Virus record (IMG/VR): IMGVR_UViG_3300030041_000009
Span: 62,001-126,000 of that record
DNA length: 64,000 bases
Direction: 5' to 3' (one strand)
Source: a virus
Every line of letters begins with the position of its first letter. Position 1 is the first letter of the stretch. Of this stretch, positions 43,807 through 51,790 are shown in pieces. Under the pieces are notes generated by a model. It was given only the letters and a program-made list of their open reading frames with translations. It was not told the origin of the DNA and made no database searches. The translations under genes were made by a program, and so were the position numbers.

Positions 43807-45024
43807 TTATTCTATTAATTTTTTAAATAATTCAGATCTTTTTTGATTTGTAATACCAATTTCATAATTATCTCTTACATATTCAAATAAATTTTCACCA
43901 TGCTCTTTAACTTTATCAGGATTTTCAACATAATATTGCATAATTTCTTTCCAACGTAATGAACTATCAGTATCTTCATCAACTAAAAAACCTTTTTGTT
44001 TACCATCAATCTTACCTTCAATATCATCTATAGTATAAGGTCCATAATTACTACATATAATCGGGCAATGATGCGCTCCAGCCTCAATTACTTTTAATTG
44101 ACTCTTTACCATATTAAAAGAATTGTGAGACTTTAAAGGTGCTAATACTACATCTGCTTCATTATACATAGTACCAAAAAGCAATATTGGTTTTGTCCAC
44201 CTTCTCTGATAAAATTCATCTTTAAATTCTTCATTTACTCCGTAATTATCTCGACCTTTATCATCACCTTGTCTAAGCCAAGCATTATATTTACCGTTTA
44301 AAATATATCTGAAATTATTTGTAAAAATTGATTCAAAAAATGTCCAAGGACTTCTATTTATATTATCTTTAATTATACCATTCGGAGTAGCCATTCGTAA
44401 ATCGAATCCGCACATTACCATTTGAGCTTTTTGTAAAAAATATTTATCTAATTTTTCAAATGATGTTTTTAATAATCTTAAATCTACCAAGTGAGTTATT
44501 CCACCACCCCATAAAAATCTAATTTTATCTGAAGGTTTTTTATTTGAACACCATTGGTGTTCTTTTAAATTTACTGAATTTGGAGCAATTAATATATTAG
44601 TGTTAAATTCTATAATTTTATCTGCTAATAATTCTGTTGTTGTAGTTATTGCATCTGCTTCACGAATTTGATTCTCAATTATTGATTGAGAATTATTTTG
44701 TTTCCACATTCTGTAATTCGGATGATCATTGGATAAAATCCAATAATCATCTAGATCAAAAACTTTTTTTATATTATGCTTTTTTATAATTGCATCAAAA
44801 ACTTCTTTAGCTTTTGGTTCAGGAAAAGGAATTGGTTTATTAAATACTATTATTTTATATTGACTTAGAAAATTTTCATTAAATAATGGTAATGTACTAT
44901 CCATAAATAATCTTATATCTACTTGAATATCAGGATCATTAAAACATGAATATGGTGAAAGCAATCTTGCGTATCCAACACCATCACAGTCTGAGTCAAG
45001 AACTAAAACTTTAAATTTGTTCAT
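43807..45024 (-). CDS. GT-B glycosyltransferase
   Basis: 405 residues. VLVLDSDCDGVGYARLLSPY at the start, VFDLDDYWILS near 88-98, then an SNxVNLKEH-type motif (APNSVNLKEHQWC), a second domain starting IRFLWGGGITHLVDL (about 168-182) and the sugar-nucleotide site VKSQLKVIEAGAHHCPIICS (about 315-334). This is the layout of family 4-like retaining enzymes. Its neighbours (dam, thyA) suggest sugar transfer to modified DNA bases, but host surface or virion glycans are equally possible. Confidence 0.75.
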   Translation of the reverse strand: MNKFKVLVLDSDCDGVGYARLLSPYSCFNDPDIQVDIRLFMDSTLPLFNENFLSQYKIIVFNKPIPFPEPKAKEVFDAIIKKHNIKKVFDLDDYWILSNDHPNYRMWKQNNSQSIIENQIREADAITTTTELLADKIIEFNTNILIAPNSVNLKEHQWCSNKKPSDKIRFLWGGGITHLVDLRLLKTSFEKLDKYFLQKAQMVMCGFDLRMATPNGIIKDNINRSPWTFFESIFTNNFRYILNGKYNAWLRQGDDKGRDNYGVNEEFKDEFYQRRWTKPILLFGTMYNEADVVLAPLKSHNSFNMVKSQLKVIEAGAHHCPIICSNYGPYTIDDIEGKIDGKQKGFLVDEDTDSSLRWKEIMQYYVENPDKVKEHGENLFEYVRDNYEIGITNQKRSELFKKLIE

Positions 45025-45080
45025 TTAATTGATTGTTTTTATGTTTTTATATAATTTAATTGAGTAATAGTTTATTTAAA

Positions 45081-45245
45081 TTATTCTATAATATTATTCT
45101 CTTTAAGATAATTAATTACTAATTTTTCTAGTAATTTAGGTTTACTTATAACATTATCTTTAATATATTTTTCAAATTTATAACTAATTTCTGTGCTTAA
45201 ATTAAAATAATGTTTAACTGTTAATATTTTTACTTTTTTTTCCAT
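45081..45245 (-). CDS. Small ribbon-helix-helix-like protein
   Basis: 54 residues, MEKKVKILTVKHYFNLSTEI, then SKPKLLEKLVINYLKENNII. A short strand followed by two helices fits an Arc/MetJ-type DNA-binding protein. It lies just upstream of the glycosyltransferase gene behind a clear promoter motif, so it may regulate that operon. Confidence 0.5.
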   Translation of the reverse strand: MEKKVKILTVKHYFNLSTEISYKFEKYIKDNVISKPKLLEKLVINYLKENNIIE

Positions 45246-45254
45246 TTATGACCT

Positions 45255-45280
45255 TTTTATTTTTATATATAAATAAAATA
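45255..45280 (-). promoter_or_regulatory. Phage-type promoter motif before 45245 gene
   Basis: The minus strand reads TTTATATATAAAAATAAAAA. It is about 10 bases from the ATG and is followed by GG, a weak ribosome site. Divergent from the homing endonuclease gene at 45308. Confidence 0.55.
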
Positions 45281-45307
45281 AAGTCCGACTAAAAATAATT
45301 AAAATGA

Positions 45308-46246
45308 ATGATAATATCAAAATATGTTGAAATTAAAATAACAAAAAATAATTTAAGAATTTATAGTGATACTAAATGCAAAATAGGTGATATAATAAAT
45401 TATCCAGTAAAAAACTTAACATTAGGCAGTCATGCTATTATAGATGTTAAATGTGATTATTGTGGTAAAATATTTAAAATTAACTATAATAATTATAATA
45501 ATTATAATAATAAAACAAAAAATGGAAAATCGACAACATGTTGTAATGATGTTAAGTGCATGAAACAAAAAAGATTGTTGGCTACACAAGAAAAATATGG
45601 AGTAGATAATGTATTTCAATTAGAAGATATAAAAGAAAAAATGAAAAATACAAATTTAGAAAGATATGGAGTTGAAAATCCACATCAAAATGAAGAAATT
45701 AAAATCAAAGTAGATAATACTAATTTAATAAGATATGGATGTAAAAATGTTTTTCAAAATGAAGAAATTAAAGATAAAATAAGAGAAACGAATTTAAAAA
45801 ATTTAGGAGTAGAATATCCTACTCAATGTGAATCAGTTAAAGATAAAATAAGAAAAACAAATTTTAAAAATTATGGTTTTGATTATCCTTCTCAAAATCA
45901 AGATTATTTTAATAAACATAAAAATAATGGATTTAAGTTAACTTATTTTGATGATTTATTTTGTCAAGGTTCTTATGAAAATGATTTTGTATTAAAATAC
46001 AAAGATATAATTAAAATAGAGAATGGATTATCTTTAAAATATAATTATTTAGGTCAAACAAGAATATATCATTCTGATTTTTATTTACCTGATTATGATT
46101 TAATAATTGAAATAAAATCGTCATATTGGTATAATGTGCATTTAGAACAATGCAAAGCAAAGGAAGAATATTCTAAAAAGGAACATAATTATATTATGAT
46201 AATGAATAAAAAATATGCTGAATTTGATAAATTATTAAAATTTTAA
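45308..46246 (+). CDS. Homing endonuclease (PD-(D/E)XK-like) with repeated YGVENPxQ units
   Basis: 312 residues. N-terminal domain like that of the 22801 nuclease, with CDYCGKIFKINY. Four repeats of about 30 residues (RYGVENPHQNEEIKIKVDNT; LGVEYPTQCESVKDKIRKT) are typical of sequence-specific DNA-binding modules in phage homing enzymes. The C-terminal nuclease core is YHSDFYLPDYDLIIEIKSSYW (about 263-283), with D and ExK of a PD-(D/E)XK site. It is a free-standing mobile gene between the glycosyltransferase and accessory operon. Confidence 0.75.
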   Translation: MIISKYVEIKITKNNLRIYSDTKCKIGDIINYPVKNLTLGSHAIIDVKCDYCGKIFKINYNNYNNYNNKTKNGKSTTCCNDVKCMKQKRLLATQEKYGVDNVFQLEDIKEKMKNTNLERYGVENPHQNEEIKIKVDNTNLIRYGCKNVFQNEEIKDKIRETNLKNLGVEYPTQCESVKDKIRKTNFKNYGFDYPSQNQDYFNKHKNNGFKLTYFDDLFCQGSYENDFVLKYKDIIKIENGLSLKYNYLGQTRIYHSDFYLPDYDLIIEIKSSYWYNVHLEQCKAKEEYSKKEHNYIMIMNKKYAEFDKLLKF

Positions 46247-46252
46247 AATAAA

Positions 46253-46284
46253 TTTGGTAAATAACAATAAATATATTATCTTTG
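46253..46284 (+). promoter_or_regulatory. Host (Bacteroidota) type promoter before exported protein operon
   Basis: TTTG at 46253-46256, a 20-base spacer, then TATCTTTG at 46277-46284, which fits the Bacteroidota consensus (TTTG and TAnnTTTG). The ATG follows 27 bases on. It points to early transcription by the host sigma factor. Confidence 0.8.
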
Positions 46285-46310
46285 CACATAAATATTAAAA
46301 TTGTATAAGT

Positions 46311-47057
46311 ATGAAAAATAAAGAAATATTATTTTTAGTAATTTCGATTTCAGTTATTATATTTTTAATCTATATAAATGTTAAACCATATACTAAATTA
46401 TATTCTAACATTTCTACATCAGATTACAATTTTAGTGAAATTGATAAATCATCTTCGTATAGTGATAAAAAACTTAATATTTTATCAAGTAGTACAGATA
46501 ATAATATTTCTGATGAAAGTGATGAACCTAACATCAGTATACCATCTGATGAATCATATAAGGTTATATCAGTAAATAATGATAATCCGTCATCATTGAG
46601 TTCTTCTGATTATAATGATGTATTATATTCTCATAATAATATGAATGATCATTCAGATATATTAATTCCATCATTTGATTTATATAATTCTAAAAAAGCA
46701 TCAAGTTCTAAATTAGATAATAATTTAACAGCAATAGCTACTACTACTGATTTGTCAAATAGTAGTTCATCAAATAGTAGTTTATCAAATAGTGGTAGTT
46801 CATCACAAAAATGTACTACTCCGCCAACTGGTTGTGGACATTGGGTACATCATGATGGATATTACGAATGGGAATATGATAAATGTGGTTGGCATGAAGT
46901 ATGGATTCCTCCTTATGATGAATGGGTATCTGAACCATGTCCTCCATCTTCTGTTCCAGTTGGTGATATACCTATATTAGAGTTATTTTCTCTTATATTT
47001 ATATATGTATTATATCTTAAACATAAAAAACTAAAACATTTAAAAGAATTATTATGA
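46311..47057 (+). CDS. Exported, doubly membrane-anchored Ser/Asp-rich protein with Trp/Cys motif
   Basis: 248 residues. N-terminal membrane segment (about 5-22), a low-complexity Ser/Asn/Asp region (about 30-160), then a conserved Cys/Trp block: CGHWVHHDGYYEWEY, KCGWHEVWIPPYDEWV (about 175-210), and a second segment preceded by PVGDIPILELF at the C-terminus. PVGD before a hydrophobic tail is seen in Bacteroidota envelope proteins. It overlaps the OmpA-like gene by 4 bases, so the two are translated together and probably act together in the envelope. Confidence 0.55.
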   Translation: MKNKEILFLVISISVIIFLIYINVKPYTKLYSNISTSDYNFSEIDKSSSYSDKKLNILSSSTDNNISDESDEPNISIPSDESYKVISVNNDNPSSLSSSDYNDVLYSHNNMNDHSDILIPSFDLYNSKKASSSKLDNNLTAIATTTDLSNSSSSNSSLSNSGSSSQKCTTPPTGCGHWVHHDGYYEWEYDKCGWHEVWIPPYDEWVSEPCPPSSVPVGDIPILELFSLIFIYVLYLKHKKLKHLKELL

Positions 47058-48244
47058 AAAAACTATTATTATTTATTTTTTTGATGATTTCTTTTTCTAT
47101 ATTTTCAGAAAATGATAATCATAAATTTTCAATTGTAGGTGAAATTGGAGTAAATTATTTCGATGGTGATGTAACTCAAGATATCACAAGTATTTTTCCT
47201 GGATCAGTAAGACAAATAACAGTTGGAGGTCTTATTGAGTATACTCTCACTCCAATTTGGGGATTATCAGTTAATTATTATCATTTACCGTTAAAAGGTG
47301 AAAATCATTATGCATCATTTGAAACTAATTATAATACAGGTGATTTTAATGCCACTATTAATTTTACAAAAATGATTTTTCCAATGTCAAATTCTAAATT
47401 TTCTTTTAATGGATCAATTGGAATTGGTTATGCAAATTATACATTTAATCAAAATATCATAAAGCCTGATGTTACATCTAAAGCAATTCCTGATTATGGT
47501 AATGCATTCACTATTCCTATTACATTTTATGCTGAATATAGTTTATATAATAATATAAGTATAGGAGGAAAAATACATTATAGAACTAATAATAAAGATA
47601 ATTTAGAAGGTATAGTTTTAGCTTTTAGTACACCTGAAGGAGTAAAACATTATAGTAGTGGTGGATATGATAGCAATTCTAATGATAATATTGATGTATT
47701 TACACTCTATGCTCGTTATAAATTTAAATCAAAAGAATCTAAATCTATAGAAATTAATAAAAAATTAGAAAAGTATTCAGATTATGATAAACCTTGTTGT
47801 GGTACAACAGTTAATATAACTAATAATTATAATACAAATACAAATACTATTTATAATGGGTGTAAAACTTGTAATGATAGTACTACATATGCAAATAATA
47901 ATGGTATAAATGATGAATTTGTTAATAAAATTCCAAGTATTTATTTTGATTTCGATAAATATAATTTAGATAATACTGCATTAAATATTATTAAACATGT
48001 TGCGTTTATAATGAGAAAATATCCAGATTATAATGTTGAAATAAGAGGATATTGTGATTATATTGGTAATGTACCTTATAATGATAAATTAAGCATGAAT
48101 AGAGTTAATATGGTTAAAAATGAATTAGTAAATACATATAAAATTTCAGAGGATCATATTATCATAAATGGATTAGGTAAAATTGATACTCCAAAAATGA
48201 TGTATAGAATTAATAGACGTTGTGATTTCTTCTTCTTTAAATAA
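47054..48244 (+). CDS. OmpA-family outer-membrane protein (phage-encoded)
   Basis: 396 residues. Signal peptide (MKKLLLFIFLMISFSIFSEN). Residues about 25-235 are a beta-barrel-like domain (ITVGGLIEYTLTPIWGLSVNYY, IGGKIHYR). A Cys-rich linker (CCGTTVNITNN, CKTCND) follows, then the OmpA peptidoglycan-binding domain: IYFDFDKYNLDN (about 299-310) and EIRGYCDYIGNVPYNDKLSMNR (about 335-355). A phage gene of this type probably alters the host surface, for example to block other phages from adsorbing. It ends in a hairpin terminator. Confidence 0.85.
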   Translation: MKKLLLFIFLMISFSIFSENDNHKFSIVGEIGVNYFDGDVTQDITSIFPGSVRQITVGGLIEYTLTPIWGLSVNYYHLPLKGENHYASFETNYNTGDFNATINFTKMIFPMSNSKFSFNGSIGIGYANYTFNQNIIKPDVTSKAIPDYGNAFTIPITFYAEYSLYNNISIGGKIHYRTNNKDNLEGIVLAFSTPEGVKHYSSGGYDSNSNDNIDVFTLYARYKFKSKESKSIEINKKLEKYSDYDKPCCGTTVNITNNYNTNTNTIYNGCKTCNDSTTYANNNGINDEFVNKIPSIYFDFDKYNLDNTALNIIKHVAFIMRKYPDYNVEIRGYCDYIGNVPYNDKLSMNRVNMVKNELVNTYKISEDHIIINGLGKIDTPKMMYRINRRCDFFFFK

Positions 48245-48252
48245 AAAAGCAT

Positions 48253-48283
48253 AAAATTCATCATTATTTAGTGATGAATTTTT
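48253..48283 (+). terminator. Terminator of the OmpA operon
   Basis: AAAATTCATCA and TGATGAATTTT around an 8-base loop, then a T run. It overlaps the -33 element of the next promoter. Confidence 0.85.
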
Positions 48284-48310
48284 GTTATACAAAAATTATT
48301 ATTATCTTTG
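48281..48310 (+). promoter_or_regulatory. Host-type promoter before 48343 operon
   Basis: TTTG (48281-48284), an 18-base spacer, TATCTTTG (48303-48310). Fits the Bacteroidota consensus and is 33 bases before the ATG. Confidence 0.75.
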
Positions 48311-48342
48311 TATTAATTAAAAACTTGAATATTCAATAACTT

Positions 48343-48774
48343 ATGAAAAATAAAGAAGAAAGAGCATTAAAATTAAAAATGATAACTGAAATTAATTTAA
48401 TTAGTCATGAGTTAACTTTAAGAAAACTTAAATTTAGTTATGAATGCGGATTATTTGAAATAGCATTAAGAAAGACTACTCTTTATATTCAAATAGAAGA
48501 TGGTGTTTCAATTTCAAACTGTTGGATTAATTTATCTATAGATAAATGTTTTGATTTGTGTCAATTTAATTTGGTTATTGAAGAATTTATTATGCAATTA
48601 AATGAAATTATTGAAGATGCTAATAAAATATGTAATTTAAAAGAAAAAGTAGAAAAACAAATAAATAATACAAGAGAATTGATTAATAATTCTGGTATTT
48701 GTCATATAAAAACTGATGATTCTTTTTTTGATGATGTACTATTTGAAAATTTAATATGTTGTGATACAATTTAA
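48343..48774 (+). CDS. Hypothetical protein
   Basis: 143 residues. MKNKEERALKLKMITEINLI, then a beta-strand and helix mix, with Cys residues at intervals and an acidic end (DDSFFDDVLFENLICCDTI). Not recognised. First gene of a host-promoter operon with a membrane protein and two paralogues. Confidence 0.6.
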   Translation: MKNKEERALKLKMITEINLISHELTLRKLKFSYECGLFEIALRKTTLYIQIEDGVSISNCWINLSIDKCFDLCQFNLVIEEFIMQLNEIIEDANKICNLKEKVEKQINNTRELINNSGICHIKTDDSFFDDVLFENLICCDTI

Positions 48775-48786
48775 AATTATAAAATC

Positions 48787-49068
48787 ATGAAAGAGATAAC
48801 TAGGTATTTTTACATGACATTAATTGTCGTTCAAATTTTGTTTGTGTTTTTATGGTATTTTAATATTAATGCTATTGGTATTCTATCTTGGATAGGAAAA
48901 GGTAGTGATTATAATCCTTTAAAGTTATTTCTACCATTGATTGTTTATGGCGTAATTAAAATACTTTATTGGTTTGCTGATCCTCTTTCAGCATTATTTT
49001 CAATTATTCTTAGGTGGGTTGTTATTATTGGAGTTTTTTATCTGTTTGTCTGGTTATTTCTTAAATAA
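48787..49068 (+). CDS. Small three-pass membrane protein
   Basis: 93 residues with hydrophobic segments near 8-28, 52-65 and 70-92. Likely inner-membrane. Candidates are superinfection exclusion or a holin-like role, but nothing decides. Second gene of the 48343 operon. Confidence 0.6.
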   Translation: MKEITRYFYMTLIVVQILFVFLWYFNINAIGILSWIGKGSDYNPLKLFLPLIVYGVIKILYWFADPLSALFSIILRWVVIIGVFYLFVWLFLK

Positions 49069-49074
49069 TTATAT

Positions 49075-49521
49075 ATGAATATGTTAAATAAAATAATAAA
49101 AAATATTTTAAAAATATTTAAGAATTTTTATTACTTTTTATATACTCCTATGAAATTGTATGATACCTATCATGCATTAGATATTTTAGTTGTATATTTA
49201 GAAAATGTTAAAATTATTAATATTGAAATTATAATAGGTAATTGTGTAATAACTTTCTCTGATAATTCAGTATTAACTTTTTGGAATTCTAGATGGAATG
49301 CTTGGATGGCTTATGGAACAATGAAATTTAGTAATGGAAGAATAATGAAATGGAATAAAAAACAACCATCTTGTGAAGTTTATTATAAATATAAAAAATT
49401 AATTCTAAATCATGAAAAATCTAAAAATCATAAAATAGATAATGTAGAAATTGAAGATTTTTCTGATTGCTTACCTATTAAATTACTTAGAAAACAAAAA
49501 TTAAAAAATATTAAAAAATAA
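49075..49521 (+). CDS. Hypothetical protein, intact paralogue of the TnpB-disrupted gene
   Basis: 148 residues. MNMLNKIIKNILKIFKN with an amphipathic start, then HALDILVVYLENVKIINIE, FWNSRWNAWMAYGTMKF, and CEVYYKYKKLILNHEK. The end LLRKQKLKNIKK matches the 3' remnant at 51591. Unknown function. Its stop overlaps the next gene's start by 1 base (TAATG). Confidence 0.7.
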   Translation: MNMLNKIIKNILKIFKNFYYFLYTPMKLYDTYHALDILVVYLENVKIINIEIIIGNCVITFSDNSVLTFWNSRWNAWMAYGTMKFSNGRIMKWNKKQPSCEVYYKYKKLILNHEKSKNHKIDNVEIEDFSDCLPIKLLRKQKLKNIKK

Positions 49522-49781
49522 TGAATAAGTTATTAAAAAAAATATATTACGGGTTTTTATGGCATAATCATATAAAATATGATTATTATCCTTTGTTAGA
49601 TATTTTACTTGTATATTTAGAAAATGTTAAAATTTCATCTATTAATGTAGATAATTATTATGCTACAATATTATTTTATGATAATTCAATATTAAAATTT
49701 TTGATTTGTGATGATAATATTCATTTTACTGTTAAAGATTATAATAGATGGTATATATGGATGAGCAAAGGTGAAATGTCA
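49521..49781 (+). pseudogene. 5' half of a gene split by a TnpB element
   Basis: 87 codons, MNKLLKKIYYGFLWHNHIKY ... WYIWMSKGEMS, then an immediate TAG contributed by the element. It aligns with the first 60% of the 49075 gene (LDILLVYLENVKI, WMSKGEM against WMAYGTM). Joined to 51591-51785 in the same frame it gives 151 residues, against 148 in the paralogue, without gap. Confidence 0.85.
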
Positions 49782-49793
49782 TAGTTAATAGCT

Positions 49794-49837
49794 ATCAGTT
49801 TTAATATAATATATAAACTTTTATGATAAAAACTGAT
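49794..49837. repeat. Left-end hairpin of TnpB element
   Basis: Perfect 9-base arms ATCAGTTTT and AAAACTGAT with a 26-base AT-rich loop, starting 13 bases inside the element's left end. Subterminal hairpins are recognised by IS200/IS605 transposases. Confidence 0.75.
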
Positions 49838-49907
49838 ATAATAATTTTATTATATAGTACAAATATACTATTAAATTTTGATTCTACCAAATAAACGATT
49901 TAAATAA

Positions 49908-51554
49908 ATGTTAACTATTAAATTAAAAATAAAAGAGTGCTTACAAGCAGAGATAATAGATCAATATTGTTCTGACTACACTGGTTTGTTTTATACTCTT
50001 TATAATCATTTTGATTTAATTGATGATGATTATATAAAATCACTATTAAATAATTCTGTGTTAGACAAATCCATGTTTGATTGTTGTATTTCTGATGTGA
50101 AAACAAAACTTAAACAGCACGAAGCAACCAAAGAAAAGAAATCAAAAAAGATAATTGATATTCAGAAATGTCTTGATAATAACGAATTCAAAACAAAAAA
50201 GGAAAAACGTAAAAAATATAATTTAATAAATAATCTAGCAAGAATTAAACGAAATATAAACAATAATATTACATTTGGTGGTAAAGCACTACAACGTGAA
50301 ATCACGAAATTACATTTAAATATTTATAAAACTGAGCTACAGCTAACAAAGATTGATATTAAATCAACAGATTACAAGAAATTTCTTGAATATAAGAAAG
50401 AATTAATAGAAAGGTTAGGGCTCAAGAAATTAGAGTTCACATCAAAACGTAAATTAGGAATTTATTTAATCGGACGTGCCTGTGAAAAAGGTAACAGAAA
50501 AATTGATTTCGATCTAATTAATAATAAAATCACTTTCAAACCATCAAGAGATTTTAAAATTGATATCACTTTTAAAACTAACGGCAAAAAACAAAAAAAT
50601 AAATTAATTAAAATTCAAGAAATGTCTAACCTGAATTTAATGCCAGTGACCATAAGATTATCAAACGAATATATTCATTTATCTTATGACGAAGAGTTAT
50701 TAAATGGTTATGAATTCAATCAATTGGACTGCAAGAAAGAACAGTTACTTGCGTTAAGCAAAGAAAGTAAAAAGGAAATTTATATAAAGCATAAGAATGA
50801 ACAAAATGATAGAAAAAAAGTAGGTAAGCTATCAAATCGTTACATGGCGGTTGATTTAAATCCAAAGTTTATCGGTTTAAGTATATTTGATGACATTAAT
50901 GATGAGCAGAAATTAATTCATGTTCAGTGCTTTATTTTATCTGAGTTAAGTACGAAATTAAGTTTAAGCTCTTCAGACAAGAAACAAGTTAAACAAAATG
51001 ATAAAAGAAAACATGAAATAAAAGAAGTCTGGAAACAAATATTCATGATGTGTAAGCACTTCAGAGTGTATAATTTTGTGATGGAAGATCTTGATTTTAA
51101 AGATAAACAATCAAAAGATACAGTAGGTAAAGAGTTAAATAAACAAACTAAAAATCTATGGCATCGAACTTTAACGACCAACTTGATTACTAAATATTGT
51201 AATGAAAATGGCTTAAATAAAATAGAGGTAAACGCTGCTTATAGTAGTTTTATCGGAAATATGATACATACCTTCTTTGACCCAATTTCATCTAGCATTG
51301 AAATTGGCAGTAGAGGGATGAATAAATTTAAAAAAGGTAGTTCTATATACCCGTGTATGAATTTAATAAATCAAGAGAAATTGTTTTATCTACTTGGTGA
51401 GAATATCAACACAACACAGGATAATTGGATTCAATTATATAGAAAGACCAACCAACTGAAGTATCGGAACATGTTATTAAAAGATGATGTGTTAATAGAC
51501 TATCACTTAGGAAATTGTAAAAGTAAAGTTAGAATTGTTACCCAACAAATCTAA
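49908..51554 (+). CDS. tnpB: TnpB RNA-guided nuclease, stand-alone, no visible zinc ribbon
   Basis: 548 residues. RuvC-type motifs: D in YMAVDLNPKFIGLSIFD (about 315), E in FVMEDLDFKD (about 393), D in TFFDPISSSIEIGSRG (about 456). Helical Lys-rich region near 60-170. It shares VDLNP, VMEDL, VNxxYSSFIGN and EIGxRG with the IS607 TnpB at 16643, and likewise lacks the CxxC zinc ribbon. The guide RNA is expected to end at the right boundary, with its guide taken from the 51591 flank. The active site looks complete. Confidence 0.85.
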   Translation: MLTIKLKIKECLQAEIIDQYCSDYTGLFYTLYNHFDLIDDDYIKSLLNNSVLDKSMFDCCISDVKTKLKQHEATKEKKSKKIIDIQKCLDNNEFKTKKEKRKKYNLINNLARIKRNINNNITFGGKALQREITKLHLNIYKTELQLTKIDIKSTDYKKFLEYKKELIERLGLKKLEFTSKRKLGIYLIGRACEKGNRKIDFDLINNKITFKPSRDFKIDITFKTNGKKQKNKLIKIQEMSNLNLMPVTIRLSNEYIHLSYDEELLNGYEFNQLDCKKEQLLALSKESKKEIYIKHKNEQNDRKKVGKLSNRYMAVDLNPKFIGLSIFDDINDEQKLIHVQCFILSELSTKLSLSSSDKKQVKQNDKRKHEIKEVWKQIFMMCKHFRVYNFVMEDLDFKDKQSKDTVGKELNKQTKNLWHRTLTTNLITKYCNENGLNKIEVNAAYSSFIGNMIHTFFDPISSSIEIGSRGMNKFKKGSSIYPCMNLINQEKLFYLLGENINTTQDNWIQLYRKTNQLKYRNMLLKDDVLIDYHLGNCKSKVRIVTQQI

Positions 51555-51590
51555 TAAAATACTACAAATTACTATATTTTAGTTACCTCA

Positions 51591-51785
51591 TTTCATAATG
51601 GTAATACAATTGATTGGAGAAACGATTCTCCATCACGTGAAGTATTATATAAATACAAAAAACTTATTTTGAAGTATGAAAAAGATGAAATAATAAGAAA
51701 AAAAGAAGCTGATATGTTGAAATATAATAATTGTTTACCAATTAAATTAGTTAGAAAAGAAAAATTAAAAAATATTAAAAAATAA
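51591..51785 (+). pseudogene. 3' half of the gene split by the TnpB element
   Basis: 64 codons, FHNGNTIDWRNDSPSREV ... KYKKLILKYEK ... LPIKLVRKEKLKNIKK and stop. It aligns without gaps to the end of the 49075 gene (FSNGRIMKWNKKQPSCEV; LPIKLLRKQKLKNIKK). No start codon of its own. Confidence 0.85.
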
Positions 51786-51790
51786 TAAAA

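Larger units (their letters stand above)
49782..51590 (+). mobile_element. TnpB-only IS200/IS605-type element
   Basis: 1809 bases between the two halves of the split gene, holding one tnpB and no transposase. TCA occurs at both junctions (49779-49781 and 51588-51590), so the exact cut is ambiguous by three bases. Removing the element restores an open frame. It has a left-end hairpin. Movement must depend on a transposase elsewhere. Confidence 0.85.

Noticed and set aside
49918-50106. Minus-strand open frames inside tnpB and other large genes
   Set aside because: Low-complexity reverse complements of strong coding frames; no motif or context supports them.
49908-51554. TnpB-derived dead repressor (TldR-like) instead of a nuclease
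   Set aside because: All three RuvC acidic residues are present, and the gene still lies in a recognisable element with a hairpin end.
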